From assembly GCA_017353815.1 (NCBI GenBank), contig JAFMSB010000103.1, positions 1 to 6,402 of the forward strand: 6,402 nucleotides of DNA. The letters are read 5' to 3'. A program made the translations under genes and the position numbers. Under the pieces are notes generated by a model. It worked only from the letters and a program-made list of their open reading frames with translations, made no database searches and had not been told where the DNA came from. Positions 1 through 6,379 of this stretch are shown one piece after another; positions within the stretch are counted from its first letter, which is position 1, and each line of letters opens with the position of its first letter. The stretch is from Methylocapsa sp. (lineage in GTDB: Bacteria > Pseudomonadota > Alphaproteobacteria > Rhizobiales > Beijerinckiaceae).

Positions 1-248
1 ACCGGCTGCTCTCATATTTGATGCATCACGCCGGCCGGATTGTTTCGCGAAGCGAGATCGTGGAGCATCTCTACGAGCAAGATTTTGATCGCGACTCGAA
101 CACCGTCGAGGTCTTTGTCGGCAGACTGCGAAAGAAGCTCGGCTCCGATGTGATCAAAACCATGCGCGGGCTCGGCTATCTTTTGGCTGCCGAGGCGCCG
201 GATGCGGGCGGAAAGCCGCCGGAAGCTGGCACACGCCCAAGCGGCTGA
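1..248 (+). CDS. OmpR/PhoP-family response regulator, C-terminal DNA-binding domain (partial)
   Basis: This is the 3' end of a response regulator gene; the receiver domain lies outside the window and reading begins at base 3. The 81 visible residues form a winged-helix (Trans_reg_C) output domain. RIVSRSEIVEHLY is the typical helix-turn entry, RDSNTVEVFVGRLRKKLG carries the recognition helix, and IKTMRGLGYLL is the C-terminal wing hairpin. The domain binds DNA upstream of target genes once the receiver is phosphorylated. A Pro/Gly-rich tail of about 20 residues follows the wing and looks disordered. The stop lies 30 bases before the histidine kinase start at 279, so the two are probably co-transcribed as a cognate pair. 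The wording of the DNA-binding helix resembles alphaproteobacterial PhoP/FeuP regulators, but the exact subfamily cannot be fixed from this fragment. Confidence 0.93.
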   Translation, partial: RLLSYLMHHAGRIVSRSEIVEHLYEQDFDRDSNTVEVFVGRLRKKLGSDVIKTMRGLGYLLAAEAPDAGGKPPEAGTRPSG

Positions 249-278
249 GCCTCCGCGGCGTGATAATGGAATAAGGAT

Positions 279-1706
279 GTGGGCGAAAAATATCCATGCC
301 CGCCGGACGCGGAACACCGCAGTCCCTCGCGAAAACCGGCTTCGATGGCGAGGCGGCTTTTCCTCTCCGCCTTATTTTTGAGCGTCTCGATCCTCATGGC
401 TGCCGGCATTGTGCTTTCGGCGGTTTACCGCCGCACGGCCGAAGCCAATTTCGATGAACGGCTGGGCGTTTATCTGCGCGCCCTCATTGCCGATATTGCA
501 ACTCCCGGGGAGACCAGCGCCACAACGCCCGGCCAGCTTGGCGAGCCGCATTTCGAGATTCCCTTTTCGGGCTGGTATTGGCAGATTTCCCGGCTCGATA
601 CCAAGACGCAGCAGATCAGAAATTCGCGTTCGCTTTTTGCATCCCAGCTGCCTCGGCTCTCGGCCGAGGGCGTTCCGGCAGGAATAGGCGGTGCGCGCAA
701 AGGTTACGCAACCGGCCCCGATGAAAGAAAGCTCAGGATTGTCGAGCGCATCATCGACACCGAAGATCAGGGCATTTATCTCGTTCAAGTTGCGGCAACG
801 GTCGAGGGTTTGGAGGCGGACATCGCCGGCTTCGAGAGGCGCCTCGTCGTGACTTTCGCGGTGCTGGCGCTCGCCCTTGTCTTATCCTCTGCGGCCCAGC
901 TGCGCTACGGCCTTATGCCTCTGCGGCGGCTGCAAGCAGGCGTGGCGGCGATAAGGCGCGGCGAAGCAGAGGGAATTGAGGGAATTTTTCCGCCGGACAT
1001 CAAGCCGCTATCCGATGAGCTCAATCTCCTGATCGCGGCCAATCGCGAGGTTGTGAAACATGCGCGCGTACAGGTCGGCAATCTTGCTCATGCTCTGAAA
1101 ACGCCCCTCAGCGTCCTGCTCAACGAAGCCTCGGCCGAGCCCGCAAGCCCGCTCGGGGCCAAGGTGGAGAAGCAAGCCGCCCTCATGCAGGAGCAGATTT
1201 CCTTCTACCTCAAACGCGCGCGGGCGGCCGTCCGCGCCCGCACTCCTGGACACGCAACCGATGTTGGCCAAGCTGTCGAAGCCTTGGTCCGCACATTCGA
1301 AAAGATATACGCGGGCCGGAATGTTCGTTTCAGCGCGGCTGTCATGGCGCCCATTCGTTTTCAGGGCGAGCGTCAGGACCTCGACGAGATGGCGGGCAAT
1401 CTCATCGATAACGCCGGCAAATGGGCGAGCAGTAGAGTTGCGATCACGGCGGAGCCCGAGCCCAGCTCGGAGTCGATTGAACGGCGCTACTTTCGCCTCA
1501 TTATTGAGGACGATGGGCCGGGGCTAGACCCCGATTCGCGCCAGGCAGCCCTTGCGCGCGGCAAAAGGCTCGATGAAACGAAACCGGGATCGGGCCTCGG
1601 TCTTTCGATTGTTGCCGATCTCGCGCCGCTTTACGGCGGCGAATTGGCGCTCGATGCAAGCCCGAGGGGCGGCCTTCGCGCGGTGCTGCGGCTTCCCGCG
1701 ATATGA
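279..1706 (+). CDS. Membrane sensor histidine kinase, PhoQ/FeuQ-like
   Basis: This inner-membrane sensor kinase should autophosphorylate on His and pass the phosphate to the response regulator encoded just upstream. Numbering from the GTG at 279 (475 residues), it shows a first membrane helix at about 27-49, a periplasmic sensor region at about 51-187, a second helix at about 188-207 and a HAMP-like linker at about 208-260. The phospho-acceptor H-box is VGNLAHALKTPLSVL with His271. The ATPase domain has an N-box (EMAGNLIDNAGKW, Asn374 and Asn378), a G1 box (DDGPGL, 411-416) and a G2 box (GSGLGL, 437-442). HALKTPL replaces the common HELRTPL, as in PhoQ-type kinases. The start is uncertain: GTG 279 has only a weak GGA eight bases upstream, while the in-frame ATG at 345 (MARRLFL) sits right before the first membrane helix but has no visible Shine-Dalgarno. 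The stimulus cannot be read from the sequence; envelope stress, cations or osmolarity are typical of the family. Confidence 0.93.
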   Translation: MGEKYPCPPDAEHRSPSRKPASMARRLFLSALFLSVSILMAAGIVLSAVYRRTAEANFDERLGVYLRALIADIATPGETSATTPGQLGEPHFEIPFSGWYWQISRLDTKTQQIRNSRSLFASQLPRLSAEGVPAGIGGARKGYATGPDERKLRIVERIIDTEDQGIYLVQVAATVEGLEADIAGFERRLVVTFAVLALALVLSSAAQLRYGLMPLRRLQAGVAAIRRGEAEGIEGIFPPDIKPLSDELNLLIAANREVVKHARVQVGNLAHALKTPLSVLLNEASAEPASPLGAKVEKQAALMQEQISFYLKRARAAVRARTPGHATDVGQAVEALVRTFEKIYAGRNVRFSAAVMAPIRFQGERQDLDEMAGNLIDNAGKWASSRVAITAEPEPSSESIERRYFRLIIEDDGPGLDPDSRQAALARGKRLDETKPGSGLGLSIVADLAPLYGGELALDASPRGGLRAVLRLPAI

Positions 1707-1805
1707 GACCATGCGCGGAATGGGTTGAGGCGGGCTGGCTGCGAGCCTCCGGTCATATACCAACGGCACTAGAACGGGTCCCGGAGAGGCGGAATGGGGA
1801 GGGAT

Positions 1806-1846
1806 TCCCAACAGCGGCAAATCCTGATTTACCCCGCTGGCTGGGA
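1806..1846 (+). promoter_or_regulatory. Stem-loop in the leader of the IS630 relic ORF, overlapping its ribosome binding site
   Basis: An imperfect palindrome is visible by eye. TCCCA (1806-1810) pairs with TGGGA (1842-1846), CAGCGG (1812-1817) pairs with CCGCTG (1834-1839), and AAAT (1819-1822) pairs with ATTT (1827-1830) around a CCTG loop. That is about 15 base pairs, with a small bulge (A against GC) and an internal loop (C against ACC). The outer arm includes part of the GGGAGGT ribosome binding site at 1843-1849, so the folded RNA would hinder initiation at 1858. Several bacterial insertion sequences use such leader hairpins to block transposase translation from read-through transcripts. 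That role is inferred here and no folding energy was calculated. There is no T-run after the hairpin, so a terminator role is unlikely. Confidence 0.45.
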
Positions 1847-1849
1847 GGT
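1843..1849 (+). promoter_or_regulatory. Strong Shine-Dalgarno for the relic ORF at 1858
   Basis: GGGAGGT lies eight bases before the ATG at 1858. It is the strongest ribosome binding site among the plus-strand genes of the window and supports 1858 as the original transposase start. Confidence 0.7.
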
Positions 1850-1857
1850 CAGTCAGG

Positions 1858-2154
1858 ATGGCAAACCTCTATTCGCAGGATTTACGGGAACGCATGGCGG
1901 GGGCGGTGCGTTGCGGACGGCCTCGGCATGAGGTGGCGCGCATGTTCAATGTCAGCGCAAGCTGCGTTATCAAGCTCACGCAGCGGGCCGCAGCGGCAGG
2001 CAGCCGCGAGTCGCGGAAGTTCGGCGGCCGTAAGCGCTATTGCCTTGGCCGGCATGAGGATGCGCTCTGGGACACCATCGGATTCGCCCTCGATGACTTT
2101 TCGGCAAAAGAATGCTTCAACTATTTTCGCAACGCCGGATACGGGTCCGTCTAA
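1858..2154 (+). pseudogene. IS630-family transposase remnant: N-terminal HTH fused in frame to C-terminal tail, DDE core missing
   Basis: The 98-codon frame reads as two separated pieces of an IS630-type transposase. Residues 1-67 (starting MANLYSQDLRERMAGAV, with HEVARMFNVSASCVIKLTQR and KFGGRKRY) match the N-terminal helix-turn-helix DNA-binding region. Residues from about 69 (ALWDTIGFALDDFSAKECFNYF, then RNAGYGSV) match the extreme C-terminus, whose usual form is a short helix followed by ECxNYFxxAGY and stop. The junction lies near 2056-2067. About 200 or more central residues, including the three catalytic acidic residues, are absent, so the product cannot be a transposase. The frame is nonetheless open across the junction with a strong ribosome binding site, so a small DNA-binding peptide could be made. 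Whether it is expressed or merely decaying is unknown. The family assignment is from remembered motifs, not from a search. Confidence 0.8.
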
Positions 2155-2170
2155 TCGGGTTACGCTCTCG

Positions 2171-3055
2171 ATGGCACTTGCCAGCATGACCGGGTTTGCC
2201 CGGGCCGAGGCCTGCTCGGGACCCTGGCGCCTTGCCTGGGAGATCAAATCGGTCAATGCCAAGGGCCTCGATGTAAGACTGCGCCTCTCGCCTCCCTTTG
2301 ACGCCATCGAGCCCGGGGCGCGGATAAAGATCGCGGCAAGACTTGCGCGGGGGACTGTCCATGCCGCGCTCATTGCCGGACGCGAAGCCTTGGCTCCAAA
2401 GGTTACGATCAATCAAGAGCTGCTACGGGAGCTTGTTGCAGCCGTCACGGCGACGGCCCTGCCGGAGAAGGTCGCGCCCGCCACATTGGATGGTCTGCTT
2501 GCGATTCGCGGTGTCTTGGAAATATCGGAAGCTTCCGATGACGAGGCCGCGATCTTTGCGGCGCGCGCCCGCGCGATCAATCTTCTCGAAGCGGCGCTCG
2601 ATGATCTGGTTGCCATGCGCCAGAAGGAAGGCGCGGCACTTGCAGCCGTGCTGCTTGCGCGGCTTGAGCGCATCGCAGCGCTAGCCGTAGCCGCCGACGA
2701 GTCCCCTGCCCGCAAGCCTGACGCAATAAAAGCAAGGCTTATCCAATCGCTTGCTTTGCTTGCGCAAAATACCGACTTCGACCAGAACCGCTTGCATCAG
2801 GAGGCGCTCATGCTGGCGGCGAGGGCCGACATAAGGGAAGAGCTCGACCGGCTTGCGGCGCACATCGCCGCCGCCCGCGCCCTTGTCGAAAAAGGCGGCG
2901 TGGCCGGCCGCAGGCTTGATTTTCTCGCCCAGGAGTTTTCGCGCGAGGCGAATACGCTTTGCGCTAAATCGAACGATGCGAGCCTGACGGCGATTGGACT
3001 CGAATTACGCGTCGAGATCGATCAGTTCCGCGAGCAGGTCCAAAACATTGAGTAG
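2171..3055 (+). CDS. yicC: YicC/YloC-family endoribonuclease
   Basis: The 294-residue product has the length and both hallmark ends of the YicC family. The N-terminus is MALASMTGFARAE, the family's SMTGFAR signature. The C-terminus runs GRRLDFLAQEFSREANTLCAKSND (residues 247-270) to EIDQFREQVQNIE. The middle (about 120-245) is helical and rich in Ala/Leu, with NTDFDQNRLHQEALMLAARADIREELDRL before the C-terminal domain (DUF1732). Members are metal-dependent endoribonucleases; the E. coli protein is linked to decay of the small RNA RyhB. The ATG at 2171 places the signature at residues 5-11 as in relatives, although no Shine-Dalgarno is visible before it. The open frame continues upstream to 1703 through the IS relic, but that extension has no family resemblance. 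Gmk starts one base after the stop, so the two are almost certainly translationally coupled. Confidence 0.95.
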   Translation: MALASMTGFARAEACSGPWRLAWEIKSVNAKGLDVRLRLSPPFDAIEPGARIKIAARLARGTVHAALIAGREALAPKVTINQELLRELVAAVTATALPEKVAPATLDGLLAIRGVLEISEASDDEAAIFAARARAINLLEAALDDLVAMRQKEGAALAAVLLARLERIAALAVAADESPARKPDAIKARLIQSLALLAQNTDFDQNRLHQEALMLAARADIREELDRLAAHIAAARALVEKGGVAGRRLDFLAQEFSREANTLCAKSNDASLTAIGLELRVEIDQFREQVQNIE

Positions 3056-3056
3056 C

Positions 3057-3737
3057 ATGGAGGTAGATCGCGGCCTTGGCAGACGAGAAGAGCGGGCTAG
3101 CGCCGGCAGGGCACGGCGGCGCGGACTCATTCTGATTCTCTCTTCGCCATCTGGCGCGGGCAAGACGACGCTCACCCGCATGCTGCTCCAGAAGAAGGAG
3201 CTGGATCTGACGCTGTCGATCTCCGTGACCACGCGGACGCGGCGCATGAGCGAGGTCGATGGAATCCATTATAGTTTTATCGGCAAGGCGGAGTTCGAGC
3301 AGATGCGCGATGCGGGCGAATTGCTCGAATGGGCGGAGGTGCACGGCAATTTTTACGGCACGCCGCGCGCGGTCGAAAAGCTGCTGCAAGCCGGGCGCGA
3401 TGTCTTGCTCGACATCGATTATCGGGGGACAAAGCAGGTCAGGGAAAAATGCAAGGGCGATGCGGTGACGGTGTTTATTCTGCCGCCGTCGATGAAAGAG
3501 CTGCGGGCGAGGCTCGAGCGCCGCGCTGAGGACAGCCGCGAGGCGATCGAGGTAAGATTGAAAGCGGCGCGCACCGAGATCCGCCGCTGGGTAGATTACG
3601 ACTATGTCCTCGTCAACGACGATCTGCAAAAGGCCTTTGGCGATCTTTGCGCCATTCTTTCGGCCGAGCGCGCGCGCGCGAGGCGCAGGCAGGGCGAGAT
3701 TGCGGCCTTTGTCGAGGCGCTTCTTGCGCAGCCGTGA
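3057..3737 (+). CDS. gmk: Guanylate kinase
   Basis: This cytoplasmic enzyme transfers phosphate from ATP to GMP (or dGMP), giving GDP in purine nucleotide synthesis. The 226-residue product contains the P-loop SSPSGAGKTT (29-38), the GMP-binding stretch SVTTRTRRMSEVDGIHYSFI (56-75), EWAEVHGNFYGT (91-102), the Walker B-like LLDIDYRGTKQV (117-128, where many relatives have DIDWQG), the lid arginines around RLERRAED (152-159) and YDYVLVNDDL (181-190). An Arg-rich N-terminal lead of about 22 residues precedes the core; this is a little long but usual for alphaproteobacterial Gmk. The ATG at 3057 lies one base after the yicC stop and has no strong Shine-Dalgarno, which fits translational coupling. 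The region around 3665-3681 is a run of CG dinucleotides coding for alternating Arg and Ala and carries no separate signal. Confidence 0.97.
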   Translation: MEVDRGLGRREERASAGRARRRGLILILSSPSGAGKTTLTRMLLQKKELDLTLSISVTTRTRRMSEVDGIHYSFIGKAEFEQMRDAGELLEWAEVHGNFYGTPRAVEKLLQAGRDVLLDIDYRGTKQVREKCKGDAVTVFILPPSMKELRARLERRAEDSREAIEVRLKAARTEIRRWVDYDYVLVNDDLQKAFGDLCAILSAERARARRRQGEIAAFVEALLAQP

Positions 3738-3769
3738 GGAACCAAGCGGCACGAAGATTTGGCCGAAAC

Positions 3770-5077
3770 CTATTCCGCCGCCTTTTTGAATTCGGGGAAG
3801 GTGCAGCGCGCGTCCTCGTGAGCCGCCTCGCCCGGGCGTTTGAATTCGAGGACCTCGGCAGGTTCGGCAAAGGTGAGCCCAAGCGATCGCCAAACGTCGG
3901 CCAGGCTTTCCACGAGATGGGCGATATGGGCGTCCGTATGCAATGGGCTTGGCGTGATGCGCAGCCTCTCGGTGCCCCTGGCGACCGTTGGGTAATTGAT
4001 CGGCTGGATATAGATTGCGTGGCGCTCAAGCAGCATGTCGCTTGCCCGCTTGCAGAGCTCCGGATCGCCGACCAGCACGGGCACGATGTGCGACGGATTG
4101 GGCATAACCGGAAGGCCTGCCTTGCTCAGCGCATGTTTGGTGAGCGCGGCTTGGCGCTGATGGAGCGCGCGCAGCGCTTCGCCTTCCTCGCTCTTAAGGC
4201 AGCGTATTGCGGCGCCCGCTGCCGCAGCGACGGGCGGAGGGAGCGCAGTCGTAAAGATAAACGCGGGTGCAAGCGAGCGGACCGCATCGATAATGCAGGC
4301 CTTGGCGGCGATATAGCCGCCAAGCGTCCCAAAACCTTTGGCGAGCGTGCCTTCGATGACATCGATCTCGTCCATGACGCCCTCGCGTTCGGCTATTCCT
4401 CCGCCGTGAGGGCCGTAAAGGCCGACGGCATGGACCTCGTCCATATAGGTCATGGCACGATACCGGCGGGCAAGGCGCGCGATCTCCGCAACCGGCGCGA
4501 TCGTCCCATGCATCGAATAAAGGCTCTCGAACACGATGAGCTTGGGGCGCTCAGGCCCGGCTGCAACCAGAAGCTCCTCGAGATGACCGGTATCGTTATG
4601 GCGGAAAATTGTCTTCTCCGCCTTGGAGCGGCGGATACCCTCGATCATCGAGTTGTGGTTGTGCTCATCCGAAAGGATAAGGCAACCCGGAAGAAGATCG
4701 GCGATCGTCGAGATTGCAGCAAGGTTGGAAATCCATCCCGAGGTAAAAACAAGCGCCGATTCTTTGCGATGGAGATGAGCGAGCTCTGCTTCGAGTTCGA
4801 CCAGAGGATGATTGGTTCCCGAGATGTTGCGCGTCCCGCCCGCGCCCGCGCCATGGCGGGCGGCGGCCGCGGCCATGGCCTCGATCACCTTGGGATGCCG
4901 ACCCATTCCGAGATAATCGTTCGAGCACCAAATGACAATATCTTCGATTTCTCCGGAGCGGTGCATCAGCGCGCGCGGAAAAGTCTTTGTGTCGCGGGCA
5001 AGATCGGCGAAAAACCGGTAGCGGCGCTCCTGCTTCAGTTTTGCCACGGCATCATGAAAGAAGCGCGCGTAACTCAT
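3770..5077 (-). CDS. hemA: 5-aminolevulinate synthase
   Basis: This PLP enzyme condenses glycine with succinyl-CoA to 5-aminolevulinate, the first step of tetrapyrrole synthesis by the C4 (Shemin) route. From the ATG at 5077 the product is 435 residues of the alpha-oxoamine synthase fold. All the active-site positions I can compare with the known Rhodobacter capsulatus enzyme are present, shifted by one: Arg20, Asn53 (CSNDYLGMG), Thr82/Asn84/Ile85 ([11 protein letters not shown]), Ser136 and His141 ([13 protein letters not shown]), Ser188, Asp213 and His216 ([11 protein letters not shown]), Thr244 and the PLP lysine Lys247 (EGTLAKGFG), Thr364 and Arg373 (RLRITPSP). A TTG start at 5113 is possible, but ATG 5077 has a GGAGG nine bases upstream and matches the usual N-terminus. 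The last ~30 residues, after LTFAEP, extend beyond the common ~405-residue length. The gene converges on gmk with 32 bases between the stops. Confidence 0.97.
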   Translation of the reverse strand: MSYARFFHDAVAKLKQERRYRFFADLARDTKTFPRALMHRSGEIEDIVIWCSNDYLGMGRHPKVIEAMAAAAARHGAGAGGTRNISGTNHPLVELEAELAHLHRKESALVFTSGWISNLAAISTIADLLPGCLILSDEHNHNSMIEGIRRSKAEKTIFRHNDTGHLEELLVAAGPERPKLIVFESLYSMHGTIAPVAEIARLARRYRAMTYMDEVHAVGLYGPHGGGIAEREGVMDEIDVIEGTLAKGFGTLGGYIAAKACIIDAVRSLAPAFIFTTALPPPVAAAAGAAIRCLKSEEGEALRALHQRQAALTKHALSKAGLPVMPNPSHIVPVLVGDPELCKRASDMLLERHAIYIQPINYPTVARGTERLRITPSPLHTDAHIAHLVESLADVWRSLGLTFAEPAEVLEFKRPGEAAHEDARCTFPEFKKAAE

Positions 5078-5086
5078 GGGCGGAAG

Positions 5087-5091
5087 CCTCC
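5087..5091 (-). promoter_or_regulatory. hemA ribosome binding site
   Basis: CCTCC on the plus strand reads GGAGG on the minus strand, nine bases before the ATG ending at 5077. This supports the 5077 start over the upstream TTG at 5113. Confidence 0.75.
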
Positions 5092-5195
5092 GAATATTTG
5101 TCTCGGCAGGCAAAACCGCGCGAGAGCCCGGATGGCGCTATATGCGGGGGCTAGTCTGCCGTTTGTTGTCTTAATTTCAGGCCGAAGTTTGATGC

Positions 5196-5233
5196 CTTGC
5201 TTTGGATCTGCCAGCTTGCTTTGGATCTGCCAG
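5196..5233. repeat. Perfect 19-bp tandem duplication
   Basis: The unit CTTGCTTTGGATCTGCCAG occurs at 5196-5214 and again, with no spacer and no mismatch, at 5215-5233. There are only two copies and no partial third copy on either side. It lies about midway between the hemA start (119 bases away) and the epimerase start (139 bases away). It could be a recent slippage duplication or a doubled protein-binding site. Confidence 0.9.
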
Positions 5234-5257
5234 AAAGCCGTACGAGCAAACTGGCAG
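5208..5257. repeat. Inverted repeat overlapping the tandem repeat; two alternative hairpins possible
   Basis: CTGCCAGCTTGCTT (5208-5221), which spans the junction of the tandem copies, is complementary to GAGCAAACTGGCAG (5244-5257) at 12 of 14 positions plus one G-T wobble, with a 22-base loop. The end of the second tandem copy, CTGCCAG (5227-5233), is also perfectly complementary to CTGGCAG (5251-5257) with a 17-base loop. The two pairings use the same 3' arm and therefore exclude each other. Either could form in a transcript from either strand. A regulatory role is inference; no transcript start is known. Confidence 0.6.
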
Positions 5258-5371
5258 GACTGCTGCAAAACGCCGGCACGAGCGCGTTTGGGCAGCTCAC
5301 CTGCTCCACAAATAGGGCTTTAACGAGGTTCGGCCCGAGCGTCAAATCTCAATCGCGGCGTCGGTTAAATC

Positions 5372-6379
5372 ATGCGCATTCTCGTTACCGGCAGCGCCGG
5401 CTTTATTGGGTTCCACATGGCCCGCCGCCTTTTGCGCGAGGGCCACAATATTGTCGGCGTCGATGGGATCACGCCCTATTACGACCGGAAGCTGAAGTTG
5501 CACCGGCATGCAATTTTGCGGCAAAGCCCGCGCTTTCGTGGCCATGAGGCGCTGCTTGAAGATTTTCCCGCGCTCTCTGCGATCTACGGCAGCGGATTCG
5601 ACGCCGTGTACCACTTCGCTGCCCAGGCTGGCGTCCGTTACAGCCTTGAGAACCCGCGCGCCTATATCGACGCCAATCTCATGGGCACGTTCAATCTCCT
5701 GGAGCTAATGCGCCAATCCCGTCCCGCGCACGCCCTTCTTGCCTCCACGTCCTCGGTCTACGGCGCCAACAGCCAAATCCCGTTTCGGGAGACCGACCGG
5801 GCGGACCATCCCTTGACGCTCTATGCCGCATCGAAAAAGGCCGCCGAGGAGATGTCCCATGCCTACAGCCATCTCTTCAATATCCCTATCACGGTGCTGC
5901 GATTTTTCACTGTCTACGGGCCGTTCGGCCGGCCCGATATGGCGCTGTTTAAGTTCGCCGCCGCGCTGTTCGACGACCGCCCGCTCGACATTTATAATCA
6001 CGGGAACATGAAAAGGGACTTTACCTACATAGATGATTTGGTTGAGGCGGCCTTCCTATTGCTTTGCCGCACTCCCGAAGCGCCCGAGGCGAGAGGCGCG
6101 CCTTTGGCCAGAGACAGCCTCTCACCCGTGGCGCCCTGGAGGGTGGTCAATATCGGCAATGAGACTCCCCTTGGCCTCTTGGAGTTCGTTGCCGCCTTGG
6201 AGGCGGCGGCCGGGCGCAAGGCGAAGTACAATTTTTTAGATATGCAACAAGGCGATGTGCCCGTCACCTTTGCCGATAGCTGGCTGTTGCGGGCGCTCAC
6301 CGGATTTGCCCCGGCAACGCCAGTTAAGGAAGGGGTCAAGTGCTTTATCGCCTGGTACCGGGGATACTTCGGCGTTTGA
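5372..6379 (+). CDS. UDP-glucuronate 4-epimerase (NAD-dependent epimerase, extended SDR)
   Basis: The product probably interconverts UDP-glucuronate and UDP-galacturonate in the cytoplasm, supplying galacturonate for lipopolysaccharide or capsule. The 335 residues begin with the NAD-binding Rossmann motif LVTGSAGFIGFH (4-15), with acidic Asp31 ending strand two. Then come HFAAQAGVRYSLENP (81-95), the catalytic STSSVYGAN (125-133), Tyr151 and Lys155 of YAASKK, and the subgroup-specific LRFFTVYGPFGRPDMALF (176-193) and YNHGNMKRDFTYIDD (208-222). The C-terminal substrate domain has VNIGNETPLGLLEF and MQQGDVPVTFAD (291-302). These stretches match the rhizobial LpsL and CapI-type enzymes better than GalE or dTDP-glucose dehydratase. 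A Pro/Ala-rich insert at about 233-254 is probably a surface loop. The ATG at 5372 begins right at the Rossmann strand and has no clear ribosome binding site. No other polysaccharide gene is visible nearby. The exact sugar specificity is inferred from family resemblance. Confidence 0.9.
   Translation: MRILVTGSAGFIGFHMARRLLREGHNIVGVDGITPYYDRKLKLHRHAILRQSPRFRGHEALLEDFPALSAIYGSGFDAVYHFAAQAGVRYSLENPRAYIDANLMGTFNLLELMRQSRPAHALLASTSSVYGANSQIPFRETDRADHPLTLYAASKKAAEEMSHAYSHLFNIPITVLRFFTVYGPFGRPDMALFKFAAALFDDRPLDIYNHGNMKRDFTYIDDLVEAAFLLLCRTPEAPEARGAPLARDSLSPVAPWRVVNIGNETPLGLLEFVAALEAAAGRKAKYNFLDMQQGDVPVTFADSWLLRALTGFAPATPVKEGVKCFIAWYRGYFGV

Larger units (their letters stand above)
1770..2153 (+). mobile_element. 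Internally deleted IS630-family relic (MITE-like; ends tentative)
   Basis: The extent is inferred around the truncated transposase at 1858-2154. IS630-family elements insert at TA and duplicate it. TA occurs at 1770-1771 and at 2152-2153. Reading inward, the left end is TAGAACGGGTCCCG and the right end (reverse complement) is TAGACGGACCCG, which match at 11 of 12 aligned positions only if two one-base gaps are allowed. This is weak evidence for degraded terminal inverted repeats, so the borders are provisional. A complete IS630-type element is roughly 1.0-1.2 kb, while this one is about 0.38 kb, implying loss of most of the transposase. It should not be able to transpose alone but might be mobilised in trans if the ends are functional. 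Confidence 0.5.
5078..5371. other. Divergent intergenic region between hemA and the epimerase gene
   Basis: These 294 bases must hold the promoters and leaders of both divergent genes. I see no gene here: the open frames crossing it have no recognisable content. I could not place a convincing -35/-10 pair on either strand. I also found no FNR/FixK box (TTGAT-N4-ATCAA) and no PpsR/CrtJ box (TGT-N12-ACA), which are often seen before hemA in this group. The visible structure is the 19-bp tandem repeat at 5196-5233 and the inverted copy that follows it to 5257. The epimerase side has no recognisable Shine-Dalgarno just before 5372. Confidence 0.8.

Noticed and set aside
1791..1808. GGAAT ... ATTCC palindrome as a terminator after the histidine kinase
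   Set aside because: A five-base stem with an eight-base loop and no T-run; it also overlaps the stronger hairpin at 1806-1846.
1703..2170. Continuous open frame running from 1703 into yicC, giving a 156-residue N-terminal extension
   Set aside because: It crosses the IS relic in a different frame, shows no family resemblance, and the YicC signature begins at the ATG at 2171. Long open frames are expected by chance in GC-rich DNA.
3665..3681. Run of alternating CG dinucleotides (possible Z-DNA)
   Set aside because: It lies inside gmk and is explained by alternating Arg and Ala codons in a GC-rich genome.
3746..3787. GCGGC ... GCCGC followed by TTTTT as a terminator between gmk and hemA
   Set aside because: The stem is only five base pairs with a 26-base loop, and the T-run lies inside the hemA coding region. 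It is too weak to call as a terminator in either direction.
5196..5233. CRISPR-like repeat
   Set aside because: There are only two copies, directly abutting with no spacer, and no cas genes are nearby.
3647..5323. 558-codon plus-strand open frame opposite hemA
   Set aside because: It is the mirror of the hemA coding strand. The composition is Arg- and Ala-rich with no recognisable domain, while the minus-strand product has a complete set of ALAS active-site residues.
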